This document shows, piece by piece, positions 52,903 to 61,487 of a DNA stretch of 64,000 bases. The stretch is from Verrucomicrobiia bacterium (GTDB lineage Bacteria; Verrucomicrobiota; Verrucomicrobiia; Limisphaerales; JADLHS01), in assembly GCA_026125285.1 (NCBI GenBank), contig JAHCLO010000030.1, positions 1 to 64,000 of the forward strand, given 5' to 3'. Made by a program: the position numbers and the translations under genes. The notes below the pieces were generated by a model that worked only from the letters and a program-made list of their open reading frames with translations, was not told the origin of the DNA and searched no databases. The stretch's first letter is position 1. Every line of letters begins with the position of its first letter.

Positions 52903-54432
52903 TTACTGCATCTGGCCCGGCGCGGGATATTTCTTCGCCGCGTCGTCGAGCACGAGCACCCAATCCAGTTGTTCCCCGGGCTCCGGCGGTGTGAAGGCGC
53001 GCTCGCCGGTGTTGGCAAATTCCCCGATGACTTCCGCCGAACCGGTGCGCGGATTGAACCACCACGCCTTCACTTTCGCGCCGGTGATTTTATCCATGCG
53101 CACCTTGAACGTCCGGCCCACCGGCGCGTACACCATCGCGTAGCTGCCGCTCACGTCGCGCGTCGCCACAAAGCGATAACGTCCCGCTCCGGGCACCGAA
53201 GTGGGCACGCGGTCAGTGACGATGATGGAGTCAGCCGGCACACGCGTGAGGAAGGGGCGCGAGAGGACGAGATTTTTTCCGTGCTGCATCTGGATTGCAC
53301 CCGGCTGCTCGATGGCCTCGCGCCAGGGCATAAGCGGATGGTTGATGGGACTTCTTCCCGGCGACCACATTTGCCAGACGGAGTGATGACCGTAAGTGTG
53401 GCCGAACGCGCCGGTGAACAGATTCCAGTAAAGCGGCCGGCGCACGTCGGCGGCGGTTGAGTGGCCAAGTTCGTTGGCCTTGAAGGAAACCGGGTGGTCC
53501 TCGTAAATCGGCTCGCCATCGAGCACCGGCTTGATCGGGGTGCGGTTGTAGTCCTCGCGCGTCTTGTCGTAGCGACCGGTGAACTCGGGCACGTGGCCGT
53601 TTTGCCGCATGTTGAAATCCAGCCAGACGTCGCCGTGAAAGTACTGCGCCGAACCTGATCCCCCGCTCGGATGCCACGTGATCAAGTGCGCGCCGCCGTC
53701 ACCTTTGCGCAGTCCGCGCGCCATTGCCCGGGTGATTTCCTTGTGCGTATCGTTCTCCACCGGGCGGTCGCCACCGAGAATCCAAACGATGCCCGCGCTC
53801 TTGTAGCGTCGCCCCAGCCACGCGCCGTAAACCTCGGCGTTCTGGGGCGTGAAGATTTCCGGGCCGACGCCCCACTTCTTGTTCCACTTGTCGCCCCACG
53901 TCGGCAGCATCCCAATGTAAATGCCGCGCTGGTTCGCTTCCATCACGATGAAGTCCACATGATCCCAGTAATCGTTGTTGGGCCCGTCCTTCACATCGGG
54001 TTTGGTGGGATCGTTATTCAGCAGCGGCTTGTGCCCGTAAGCATTGGGATCGTTGAGGCCGTTGAGTTCCGCGAGCGCCACAGCTTGAATCACGGTATAG
54101 CCATTCCGGGCGCGCTGGTCGAGATAGTGAGTCGCCTCCTCGCGATTGAGCCGGTGAAACAACTCCCACGCCGTGTCGCCCAGCCAGAAGAAGGGCTTGC
54201 CGTCGGCGGTCACCAGGAAGCGCCGGCTTTCGGAAACCCGGAGTTCAGGCAGTGCGCCGCCAGCCATCAGCGTGTGCGCCATCGCCAGCAGCAGGGCCGC
54301 CGCCCGGATCGCCGGGCGGAGCGAAGAGCTCTTTGCACGAGCTTGGTTCGGGGTGGGCGTCGTTGGCCTGTGGGAACGAGCGCCTGGGAGCGCCCGTCGG
54401 CGCGATTTTCTCTGGGAGCTGTGTGGGTTCAT
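52903..54432 (-). CDS. Secreted GH140-like (DUF4038) glycoside hydrolase
   Basis: The 509-residue protein has a long basic leader followed by a signal helix (about 42-58) and the DUF4038/GH140 barrel: FLVTADGKPFFWLGDTAWELFHRLNREEATHYLDQRARNGYTVIQAVAL, GIYIGMLPTWGDKWN, VWILGGDRP and PVLDGEPIYEDHP, which holds the candidate acid-base/nucleophile Glu residues. The C-terminal part (about 425-509) fits the collagen-binding-like domain often attached. It probably cleaves a plant-type side chain (apiosidases belong here). The leader contains a REP-related string. First of the minus-strand hydrolase cluster when read from the left. Confidence 0.85.
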   Translation of the reverse strand: MNPHSSQRKSRRRALPGARSHRPTTPTPNQARAKSSSLRPAIRAAALLLAMAHTLMAGGALPELRVSESRRFLVTADGKPFFWLGDTAWELFHRLNREEATHYLDQRARNGYTVIQAVALAELNGLNDPNAYGHKPLLNNDPTKPDVKDGPNNDYWDHVDFIVMEANQRGIYIGMLPTWGDKWNKKWGVGPEIFTPQNAEVYGAWLGRRYKSAGIVWILGGDRPVENDTHKEITRAMARGLRKGDGGAHLITWHPSGGSGSAQYFHGDVWLDFNMRQNGHVPEFTGRYDKTREDYNRTPIKPVLDGEPIYEDHPVSFKANELGHSTAADVRRPLYWNLFTGAFGHTYGHHSVWQMWSPGRSPINHPLMPWREAIEQPGAIQMQHGKNLVLSRPFLTRVPADSIIVTDRVPTSVPGAGRYRFVATRDVSGSYAMVYAPVGRTFKVRMDKITGAKVKAWWFNPRTGSAEVIGEFANTGERAFTPPEPGEQLDWVLVLDDAAKKYPAPGQMQ

Positions 54433-54467
54433 GATTTCTGAGGGGGGCATGGTGGTTGGCTCAAAGG

Positions 54468-55934
54468 TCACGGCTGAACGGTAACAACCGCCCGCCGGTA
54501 GGCGAACATACTGGGCGTGCCGTGGTCCTTGGTTTCGAGGATGACGTGGATGGTTTCCGCCCTCTTCACCGATGGAACGGTCAGGCTGGTGTTCCGCCCG
54601 GTGGTCGTTGTCAACGCGACCTCCGCTGGAAACTGCCGGCCCCTGGCATCCCGCAGCGTGCTGGCCTCCGCATAAATCCACCAGCGTACCTCGAAGGAGT
54701 CGCCGTCGGGGTCGCGTGTGCCCTCGGCGGAGAGGGCCACGGTTTCGCCCGGCTTCGCGGTGATTTCCAGGACGCGCTTGGTGGCGTCGCCGTTGAGCAC
54801 CGCGACGGGATTGTGATTGGCCTTCTTGAAGTCGTCGGCCACGCACCAGTCCATGCGGGCGGCGAAGTCGTGTTGGAAATGCTCGCGCCAACGCCAGATC
54901 GTGGCCATGTCGGTGCATTCGGTCTGGCCGTTGTCAGCGGTGACGGTGTCGCGGCTGTCCTGGTTGTTGGTCCAGATGGGGCGCGTTTCACCATAAGCTT
55001 GATAGAGCGCGTAACGTCCACCCCAACCGCCGTACGCCGGGCTGACGTGCCAGCCCAGGCCATTGTTGATCAGCCCCAGGAACGACGGCGTGTCGCCTTC
55101 CATGATGTATTCGAGCCGGGGATAAAGCGCGCCCAGCGGGCCGTGATTCTTGATGATGTTTTCCTCCAGCCACGGATTGTCCACGAGATGGAACTTGTGC
55201 TTCGGGCCGTTCTTGTAGTGACGGTCGCCGCTGATGCCGGTCCAGGTGGCCCGCCAATACTCCTTCCAATCCGTGCCGCTGGGACTGACGATGTAAAACA
55301 GGCCGGGAAACTCGCGCCGCAGCCACGGCCCGGAATCGTCCTGATCGGAAATGGTGTAAACGCGCAGCTTGGCGACCAGTTGCTTGAGCGCGTCCGCGGA
55401 TCGCTCTTTACGCGCGTCAAACAGCGCCTGCGCCAGCGTATTGGCGCCGCCCCAGCCGGTCACCCAGAGCGGACGTTCGTCGGCCTTGTCGGCGGCGGCC
55501 AGCAACCGACGCGAACCGGCGGTGGATTTGCCTTCGCCCACGGCCGCCATGCCATACGCGGGCTGGCCAACGGCTGTGACGGCGCGAAGCGATTCGGTGG
55601 ACGGAAAACCAGGCGCGTGCTTCAGCAGGTTGGGTCGCACCTGTGCGTAGGCGTCGAGTTGGCGATGAATCAAATCTACGCGCGTTGTGTTCCGCAACCA
55701 GGTGGAGGTGGTCGCCACCAACCCCTCGATGTCGTATTCGTTCGCACACACGAGGAAGCGGACCATGGATTCCTCGTCATCCGGTTCGTTGGAGATGTCG
55801 GTCAGGACGAAGACGCGTTGTTTGTCGGTCTGCGCTGTCGCGGTCAGGGCGCCGAGCATCCAGCACAAACAAAGCAGGGCGAACCGGGATGATTTCGCAC
55901 CGCGAACGCCGCCAGTTTGAAGTTCTGTCTTCAT
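54468..55934 (-). CDS. Secreted DUF1593 (nucleoside-hydrolase-like) protein, copy 1
   Basis: The 488-residue product has a signal peptide (about 17-35) and the DUF1593 fold: VFVLTDISNEPDDEESMVRFLVCANEYDIEGLVATTSTW, an Asp-rich calcium site like that of nucleoside hydrolases, then WGGANTLAQAL and RVYTISDQDDSGPWLRREFPGLFYIVSP. A second domain (about 400-488) is beta-rich (DPDGDSFEVRWWIY). Hydrolysis of a sugar or nucleoside linkage is likely; substrate unknown. The start overlaps the DUF4832 gene stop (ATGA). A shorter paralog is encoded at 58550-59533. Confidence 0.88.
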   Translation of the reverse strand: MKTELQTGGVRGAKSSRFALLCLCWMLGALTATAQTDKQRVFVLTDISNEPDDEESMVRFLVCANEYDIEGLVATTSTWLRNTTRVDLIHRQLDAYAQVRPNLLKHAPGFPSTESLRAVTAVGQPAYGMAAVGEGKSTAGSRRLLAAADKADERPLWVTGWGGANTLAQALFDARKERSADALKQLVAKLRVYTISDQDDSGPWLRREFPGLFYIVSPSGTDWKEYWRATWTGISGDRHYKNGPKHKFHLVDNPWLEENIIKNHGPLGALYPRLEYIMEGDTPSFLGLINNGLGWHVSPAYGGWGGRYALYQAYGETRPIWTNNQDSRDTVTADNGQTECTDMATIWRWREHFQHDFAARMDWCVADDFKKANHNPVAVLNGDATKRVLEITAKPGETVALSAEGTRDPDGDSFEVRWWIYAEASTLRDARGRQFPAEVALTTTTGRNTSLTVPSVKRAETIHVILETKDHGTPSMFAYRRAVVTVQP

Positions 55935-57331
55935 GGTTGGATGGTGCCCAAGGTGAGCCAACCGTCAAGGTCGCGGTCCTGTTCCCGGTTGGCAAAGCGC
56001 AACGGTCGCCCGCCCGGCATCGGATTGGGCACGCGCAGCAGCAGGCGATACGTGCGGGCATCCAACTCCGAGGCGGCCAGGCGATGCTGCCACACGTGAG
56101 CCGGTTCGCCGGGCAGAACACCGGTGAGCTTCCAGTCGGTCGCCCAAGTGGCCGCGAGTTTGCCGGTGGCATCCTGCGCGCCCAGTTCCACCGGCCAGTC
56201 ATAATAGAATGGCGCCACGCCGGTATTGGTGACGGTGAGCGTGATGCTCCACCCGGGATTCTCACGCGCCAGATCCGCCCGGCGGATGTGAAATTCGTAA
56301 CCCATCCGCTGCGCCGCCCGCAACGCGCGTTCGCGGGCCGCGCCTTGCAGGCGAGGACGGAACACGCCCTCGTTGCACAGCCAGGAAACGCGGGTTGCTT
56401 CCACGCAACGATCAAACTCCTGACCCGGCGGGGCGCACGTCGGGTCATCGAACAGACAATCCCACACCTCGGGCCGGACCTCGCCGCCGATGGGTTGTGT
56501 GCGCCATTTGTCGAGCGCACCCGCGGAACGCAGCCGTGTCTCGAAGAACCAGTCCTCATTCTTCCGTCCCGTGTGAACTGTGGCCCAGGCAAAGGAATCA
56601 TCGTGGTAGCCGATGGTCCGCGTTCCGTTCTCCGCATAACGATAATCGGTCGGTCCTGCCGGATAACGCGCGACGAGCCTGGTCTTCTTGAAGGCAGTTT
56701 CGTAAGCGTCCATCACTTCGCGTTGGACCGCTTTGGACGCGAACCATTCGTTCCGCGGATGATTGTGCCACTCGCCCCAGGTGCCGAGCAACCCAAGCCC
56801 CACGAAACCCAACCGCGGGTCGCCGTCGTAGCGTGCGCCCAGGGCGTGAATGAAGTTCGTCAGCGCGGCGCGCAGGCGCGGGTCTTCGTAATCGGGCGTG
56901 TGATCCACGGCGGGCGGAAACGGCTGCGTGTTGGTGTTCGTCCAGCGCCGCAGCAACAGGCCCTCTTCGATTAAGTACTGCGGCACGCCGGTGGTTTTCC
57001 CCGGCCATTCGAGATAAAACCGCGCAATGAACTGACACCCGCGCGAGGCGGCGGCATTCAGTTTGGACTCAAACACCGTCCAGTTGAAATTCGTCCGCCC
57101 GGTCATCACGTCGGACAGCTTGGTGTAATCCCACTCCAGGCTGTGGGGGAAGGTGGATCGTTCGCGCGGATAGGGAACGAAACCCTTAAGGGGGTTGTCC
57201 GGCGGTGCCGGCGCGTAGGCCAGTTTGCCCGCGTCCTCATGAGAAATCATGCGCTGAACCTCCGCGGCGTACAGGGCCGATGACATTGCCACGCAGAGGG
57301 CCAGGGAAGCGGAATGGAGCATTAGGTTCAC
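55931..57331 (-). CDS. Secreted DUF4832/DUF4874 protein
   Basis: The 466-residue product has a signal peptide (SASLALCVAMSSALYAAE). NPLKGFVPYPRERSTFPHSLEWDYTKLSDVM is the usual DUF4874 start, GVGLLGTWGEWHNHP-type and DYRYAENGTRTIGYHDDSF segments follow, and a DUF4832 beta domain ends it (NPMPGGRPLRFANREQDRDLDGWLTLG). A TIM-barrel hydrolase is likely, because GTWGEWHN holds candidate catalytic Glu. A remnant of a second copy survives near 59575-59695. Confidence 0.85.
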   Translation of the reverse strand: MNLMLHSASLALCVAMSSALYAAEVQRMISHEDAGKLAYAPAPPDNPLKGFVPYPRERSTFPHSLEWDYTKLSDVMTGRTNFNWTVFESKLNAAASRGCQFIARFYLEWPGKTTGVPQYLIEEGLLLRRWTNTNTQPFPPAVDHTPDYEDPRLRAALTNFIHALGARYDGDPRLGFVGLGLLGTWGEWHNHPRNEWFASKAVQREVMDAYETAFKKTRLVARYPAGPTDYRYAENGTRTIGYHDDSFAWATVHTGRKNEDWFFETRLRSAGALDKWRTQPIGGEVRPEVWDCLFDDPTCAPPGQEFDRCVEATRVSWLCNEGVFRPRLQGAARERALRAAQRMGYEFHIRRADLARENPGWSITLTVTNTGVAPFYYDWPVELGAQDATGKLAATWATDWKLTGVLPGEPAHVWQHRLAASELDARTYRLLLRVPNPMPGGRPLRFANREQDRDLDGWLTLGTIQP

Positions 57332-57403
57332 GGTCGCATTTTGCTGTTCAGCGGCCCGGGGGTGAAAACCGCGTGCCGGGCAGCCTCCAGTTTAGCGGGA
57401 AGT

Positions 57404-58396
57404 TCATGGGAACAGCTTGGGATTGGTCATCACGCGGAAGAACTCGTCCCGGCTCGCCCTGAGGTCTGTGGAGGCCTTGGGGATCACCAGCACGTCGCCC
57501 GTTTCGCCGGGGCGCACGGGGACATAGCGCAGGGTCGTGCCGTGGAACTCCGCCCGGCGAACCTCCGCGCCCGTCCAGCACCTGGGCTGGAACAGCCACA
57601 CCAGCGGCGCGCCATCGCCCAGTTGGTTGGCACGGCCGAGATCGGTCTTGATGAATCGCTTCATGTCCAGCGTGAAGGGATTGTCCGGCAGCGCGTCGAA
57701 ATCCTTCGCGGTGAAAACGGAGTCCTTGTCCCAGAACTGGCCGCCGCCCCAGTCCACCGAGCGAGTCCGCGTGGCGACGAGGTAGGCCGACCAACCGTCC
57801 TTGCCATTGTAACCGCCGGTGACGGTGAGGTTGAACACGACCAGGTTGGGCGCGATCTCGGGATTCGTGAGGAGCGCGTTGGCCACGGTCGTTTGCGGCC
57901 CGCCGACAATGACCAGCAGCGGTTTCTCCGGTAAAGCCTTCTTCGCCTCCGCTACGATCAACCGGCTGCCGTCGCTCGGGTGGGCCACAGTGTCCTCGAT
58001 CCGACCGCTCTCCGGGCGGAGCAGCACGCGGTCGGCACCGCGGGTGAGGTTCGGGATGTGGTTCAAACCGGAATCGCGCGCCAGCTTGAGCGCCTTCTCG
58101 GCGTCTTTCCAGGATTGCTCGAACGTATAGTGATAGCCCTTTTGCCAGTCCCACATGTCGCGCGAGACGATGTTGCCCCGGAGATTGACATTGCCCACGC
58201 TGGCCTGCGCCCAAAGGTAGTTGTTGTCGAAGACATCGAACCACCAGTCATTGTCGTAAACGATGGGATTGTCCGGGCCGACACCGGCGAGGCGAACCGC
58301 ACCGTCGGCCGTGGTGTGCTCCGGAACGACCGCCGGCACCCGCGACGCAAGACACAGCGCAAACAGGAACGCCATGGCCACTCGCTCAAGGTTCAT
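57404..58396 (-). CDS. Secreted nucleoside-hydrolase-like protein
   Basis: The 330-residue product has a signal peptide (MAFLFALCLASRVPAVV) and VYDNDWWFDVFDNNYLWAQASVG, an IUNH-like Asp-rich start. PLLVIVGGPQTTVANALLTNPEIAPNLVVFNLTVTGGYNG resembles the GGPxTNxA segment of nucleoside hydrolases. It likely acts on a ribosyl or similar linkage outside the cell. It lies 73 bp upstream of the DUF4832 gene in the same orientation, after a REP palindrome. Confidence 0.75.
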   Translation of the reverse strand: MNLERVAMAFLFALCLASRVPAVVPEHTTADGAVRLAGVGPDNPIVYDNDWWFDVFDNNYLWAQASVGNVNLRGNIVSRDMWDWQKGYHYTFEQSWKDAEKALKLARDSGLNHIPNLTRGADRVLLRPESGRIEDTVAHPSDGSRLIVAEAKKALPEKPLLVIVGGPQTTVANALLTNPEIAPNLVVFNLTVTGGYNGKDGWSAYLVATRTRSVDWGGGQFWDKDSVFTAKDFDALPDNPFTLDMKRFIKTDLGRANQLGDGAPLVWLFQPRCWTGAEVRRAEFHGTTLRYVPVRPGETGDVLVIPKASTDLRASRDEFFRVMTNPKLFP

Positions 58397-58442
58397 GGGC
58401 AGTTGACTCGATGGTGAATTCGCGCATGGCAGCCTGGAACCC

Positions 58443-58512
58443 CGGAGCGCGGACAGCCTTGTCCGCAGGTTCCGGTACAGAAGTTCGCGCGGACAAGGCT
58501 GTCCGCGCTCCG
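58443..58512. repeat. REP-like perfect inverted pair, GCGGACA/TGTCCGC family
   Basis: CGGAGCGCGGACAGCCTTGT.. (24 bp, 58443-58466) and its exact reverse complement (58489-58512) enclose 22 bp. Each arm contains the self-palindromic core GCGGACA-N4-TGTCCGC. The family is also present at 7034-7106. It lies between two hydrolase genes. Confidence 0.8.
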
Positions 58513-58549
58513 AGCGGCGGTTCATGGAAGGCTTGGACGAGCGGCGAGT

Positions 58550-59533
58550 TCATGGTTCCTTCAGCCATTTCATCCGCTGTTGCCAATCACGGAGGTAATC
58601 CTCACGCCAGCGGTTCACGGTTTTGGCTCCGGGGAAATTCCCTTCGCGCAGGGCCGGATCGGGGCTGTCCGTCCAATAGGGACGCGCTGGGTCAGGCCGC
58701 ACGAACGCGCCGCCCCAGCTTTCGCCCGCCGGATTTTCCACGTCGCCACGCATCAGGTACAGCACCGACGGCGTGTCGCCCATCTTGATGTCCGCCTTCT
58801 TCGCCGCCAGCAGATCGCCCAACGCGCCGTGGCTGCGGACATGCCGGGCAATGAACTCGCGGTTGCCGAGGTCGCCGTCCTGTTTGCCGCCGACATACAT
58901 CCCGCGGAACGTCGTCTCCGCCTCGATGAGCCAGAGGTCCGGGTGTTGTTGAACCACATAATCCCGCGCGGCCTGGTCCGAGCGCCGGTTCCACGAGCTG
59001 ATGAAATAGACGCGCAGTTTCGGCTTGATGTCGGGGGCGTCATGCAGCGCCTGGGCCACGTCGGTGATCGAACCCCACACCAGGACCCAGAGCGGGCGCA
59101 GATCGTTGGCCCGGGCGCGCTCGATGAGCCACCGCGAACCTTCGGTGGGCGCGGAGTAACCCGCCGCCGGGGCCGCATCCACCGCACCCTGCTTGGTCAC
59201 GGCCCGCAACGCCTCCGGTGACGGGAAACGCGCCGACTGTGCTCGCAGTTTCGGATAATCCGCCGCGTACGCCTCAAGCGCTTCGAGTAGATGCGCTTTG
59301 CGGCCCGCGTGCGGCGGTGAAGCAATCAAACCCTCGGTGTCGAACAAGTCCGCATACACCAGATAGTGAACCATGGACTGGAAATCGTCCGGGTCCGATC
59401 CACCGATGTCCGTGGAAACAATGACGCGAAAGCGTTCGCCGGCCAGCGCGCCGGCCGAAGGGGCGGCTGATTGTCCGGTGCGGGCGCACAACAATCCCAG
59501 GAGCAGCGTCAGCAGGAATAGGCGTGGATTCAT
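58550..59533 (-). CDS. Secreted DUF1593 protein, copy 2
   Basis: The 327-residue product has a signal peptide (LFLLTLLLGLLCARTGQSAA) and the DUF1593 core: FRVIVSTDIGGSDPDDFQSMVHYLVYADLFDTEGLIASPP, where DxGxxxPDD is the metal-binding nucleoside-hydrolase site, then WGSITDVAQAL and LRVYFISSWNRRSDQAARDYV. It lacks the C-terminal beta domain of copy 1. It shows the same position, directly after a DUF4832 sequence (now a remnant), as copy 1. Confidence 0.87.
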   Translation of the reverse strand: MNPRLFLLTLLLGLLCARTGQSAAPSAGALAGERFRVIVSTDIGGSDPDDFQSMVHYLVYADLFDTEGLIASPPHAGRKAHLLEALEAYAADYPKLRAQSARFPSPEALRAVTKQGAVDAAPAAGYSAPTEGSRWLIERARANDLRPLWVLVWGSITDVAQALHDAPDIKPKLRVYFISSWNRRSDQAARDYVVQQHPDLWLIEAETTFRGMYVGGKQDGDLGNREFIARHVRSHGALGDLLAAKKADIKMGDTPSVLYLMRGDVENPAGESWGGAFVRPDPARPYWTDSPDPALREGNFPGAKTVNRWREDYLRDWQQRMKWLKEP

Positions 59534-59574
59534 CACGGCGTTACTGACTGCCACCCGTGCGGTGGCAGTGAGTC

Positions 59575-59695
59575 ATGGCGGGATTGTCCCGAAGGTGAGC
59601 CAGCCGTCAAGGTCGTGATTCCTGTTCCCAGTTGGCAAAGCGCAGTGGTCGTCCGCCCGGCATCGGATTGGGCACACGAACCACAGGACAGCCGC
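59575..59695 (-). pseudogene. Remnant of a second DUF4832 gene (3' end)
   Basis: The sequence from about 59575 to 59690 closely matches the 3' end of the DUF4832 gene (55935-56050): CAACCGTCAAGGTCG, TTGGCAAAGCGCA and CGCCCGGCATCGGATTGGGC are all shared apart from scattered changes. The frame is broken and the rest of the gene is gone. The region from 59700 to 59899 shows no gene. Confidence 0.75.
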
Positions 59696-59899
59696 CGCAG
59701 CAGCACCACATCCCCCGGTCGGCTGCAAGAGTCACTGACATCACGAGGCGTGATACCGCAAATCAGCAGATGGAGCAATCCCATCGAAGAGGGCTTGGGA
59801 AGCCCAATTACCCGAACCGACTAACTGCCCGGCGGGGTAGCATTCACGAAGTGGTGGAGAGATTGTTGTTCTGGGGTAACATGCAGCGCTCTGACGCCG

Positions 59900-60457
59900 T
59901 TACATCGTAAGGACAGATGGAATCTGTCTCTCTTTTGAAATCGTCGTCCATTTCCCATCCTGCTTCTTGACTCGGCAGATAAAAAAAGTTCCGTGCGGCT
60001 TAACCAAGATCGGCACGCTCTCAACGTAAGCCTCCACCTCATCTTCTGAAATCGGCTTGATCCCGTACAAGTAAAACGCAGGAACCAACTGCCGCCAATA
60101 ACTGTCCCGCTCGGTGTCGTTGATTTGGCTCAAATCCGAAATCGGCCTTAAACGCCCGTTGATAGCGCGCAGACGCTTCAGAAACTCGGGCGGAGGATCA
60201 TAATGCTTCGTGCCATCACTCTCGTAGGACTTGAACCCGATAAACTCCGTCTGATGAACCTTCGAGACGAAGGAGATGGCCACGGATTCAAAGACGGCAT
60301 CGCGCTCTGGCAAACTCCGCGCCCCGAGCAAACAATCTGTAGGCAACGGGATGATCGCGTCCTTGAACAAGTCCTGGACTGCTGCCTCGTCATACTGCGG
60401 TGGGCTCGCGCAACCAGCGAGTAGTCCGACGGCAAGGAGGAAAGGGACAATCTTCAT
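59900..60457 (-). CDS. Lipoprotein, unknown function
   Basis: The 185-residue product has a lipoprotein signal with the lipobox LLAGC. The rest is a mixed alpha/beta domain: AIIPLPTDCLLGARSLPERDAVFESVAISF, DPPPEFLKRLRAINGRLRPISD, PAFYLYGIKPISEDEVEAYVE and VLVKPHGTFFICRVKKQDGKW. No family recognised. It appears to be a single-gene unit. Confidence 0.75.
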   Translation of the reverse strand: MKIVPFLLAVGLLAGCASPPQYDEAAVQDLFKDAIIPLPTDCLLGARSLPERDAVFESVAISFVSKVHQTEFIGFKSYESDGTKHYDPPPEFLKRLRAINGRLRPISDLSQINDTERDSYWRQLVPAFYLYGIKPISEDEVEAYVESVPILVKPHGTFFICRVKKQDGKWTTISKERQIPSVLTM

Positions 60458-60632
60458 GTATGCACAAGCCGGCTAACGAGTTCAGCGACCACCGCCGGAA
60501 ACGCCCGGACGACTGCAACAATCGCTGACAAATAATCTGAATCATCCGACGGCCCAGCGGGGCGGCATCCACGGCGTGGTCCGGCGCGATTGCTTTTCAT
60601 TCTGCGATTCGCTGCCCGGGTTGGGCCACATT

Positions 60633-61250
60633 TCATTGATAGCTGTCACTCCAATTGAGCAACTCCGCGAGGCTGTGAATCTCACCCGACGCCGAGTAAA
60701 ACACGTACCCTTGCGGCACCACAGTGGGCTGGCTTTGGCCGGCCAACATCACAGACGCCGAACCCTGCCACACCTTTACGCACCCCCGGTCGTCCAATCC
60801 CATCATGCCGTCGCAAATGCGAACGACGCCGTTGGGGAAACCAATCTCGCAAGCGGCGGAACGCCCGACCTTTACGTGTGTTCGTCCGGCCAGCAACTCC
60901 ACCTTTGCGCTGTCGCCGACGCGTCCTGAACCGCTTGAGGCCTGGATGATACGGATGGCACTGTCGGGCGCAAAGCGCATGAGGATGGATCGGCGCAGGG
61001 CAATGTCCAAGTTGCGACCATCCGCCGATGTTTGAACCAACTGGCCCGCGTGCAGCTTGTCGCCGACCTTCAGAGCTTGAGCATTGGTGCTCCCTTCGGG
61101 GAAACATCGGGCACGGCCCTGCAATTCCCTGACCACGAAGCAAAGGGAGTCCGGCGCTTTCGGAACGGAGCAACCGGCGATTCCAAGAAGGGCTAACGTG
61201 GCCCCCAGTCCCAGAGTCAGGCGAATGTTACTCAGCATCTGCATACACAC
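60633..61250 (-). CDS. FecR-like lipoprotein
   Basis: The 205-residue product has the lipobox LLGIAGC and then a beta-rich domain typical of FecR: LQGRARCFPEGSTNAQALKVGDKLHAGQLVQTSADGRNLDIALRRSILMRFAPDSAIRIIQ, followed by KVELLAGRTHVKVGRSAACEIGFPNGV. FecR domains in lipoproteins without a sigma factor are frequent in Verrucomicrobia, where they may bind polymers. The start could be a few codons downstream. The flanks 60458-60632 and 61251-61487 hold no gene. Confidence 0.75.
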   Translation of the reverse strand: MCMQMLSNIRLTLGLGATLALLGIAGCSVPKAPDSLCFVVRELQGRARCFPEGSTNAQALKVGDKLHAGQLVQTSADGRNLDIALRRSILMRFAPDSAIRIIQASSGSGRVGDSAKVELLAGRTHVKVGRSAACEIGFPNGVVRICDGMMGLDDRGCVKVWQGSASVMLAGQSQPTVVPQGYVFYSASGEIHSLAELLNWSDSYQ

Positions 61251-61487
61251 TGTGGACGAACTTCAGAGCGGGTATGAGCGCCAGCCAGTGCCGCGACGGG
61301 CCGCTGCTTGGGCAGTCGGCAAAGTGAGCCTTCGTGCGGCCAGCGAATCAAAAACTCAGTCAAACACCCCAACACCCATACCGCAGCAACCTCAACACAA
61401 CCACCCCCTACATGCAAGCGCCAATACCATCAGCAAAGTTGATGCACTCCGGCCCGGCGCGGCACGCGTTCCATGTCGTCCCGGTAA

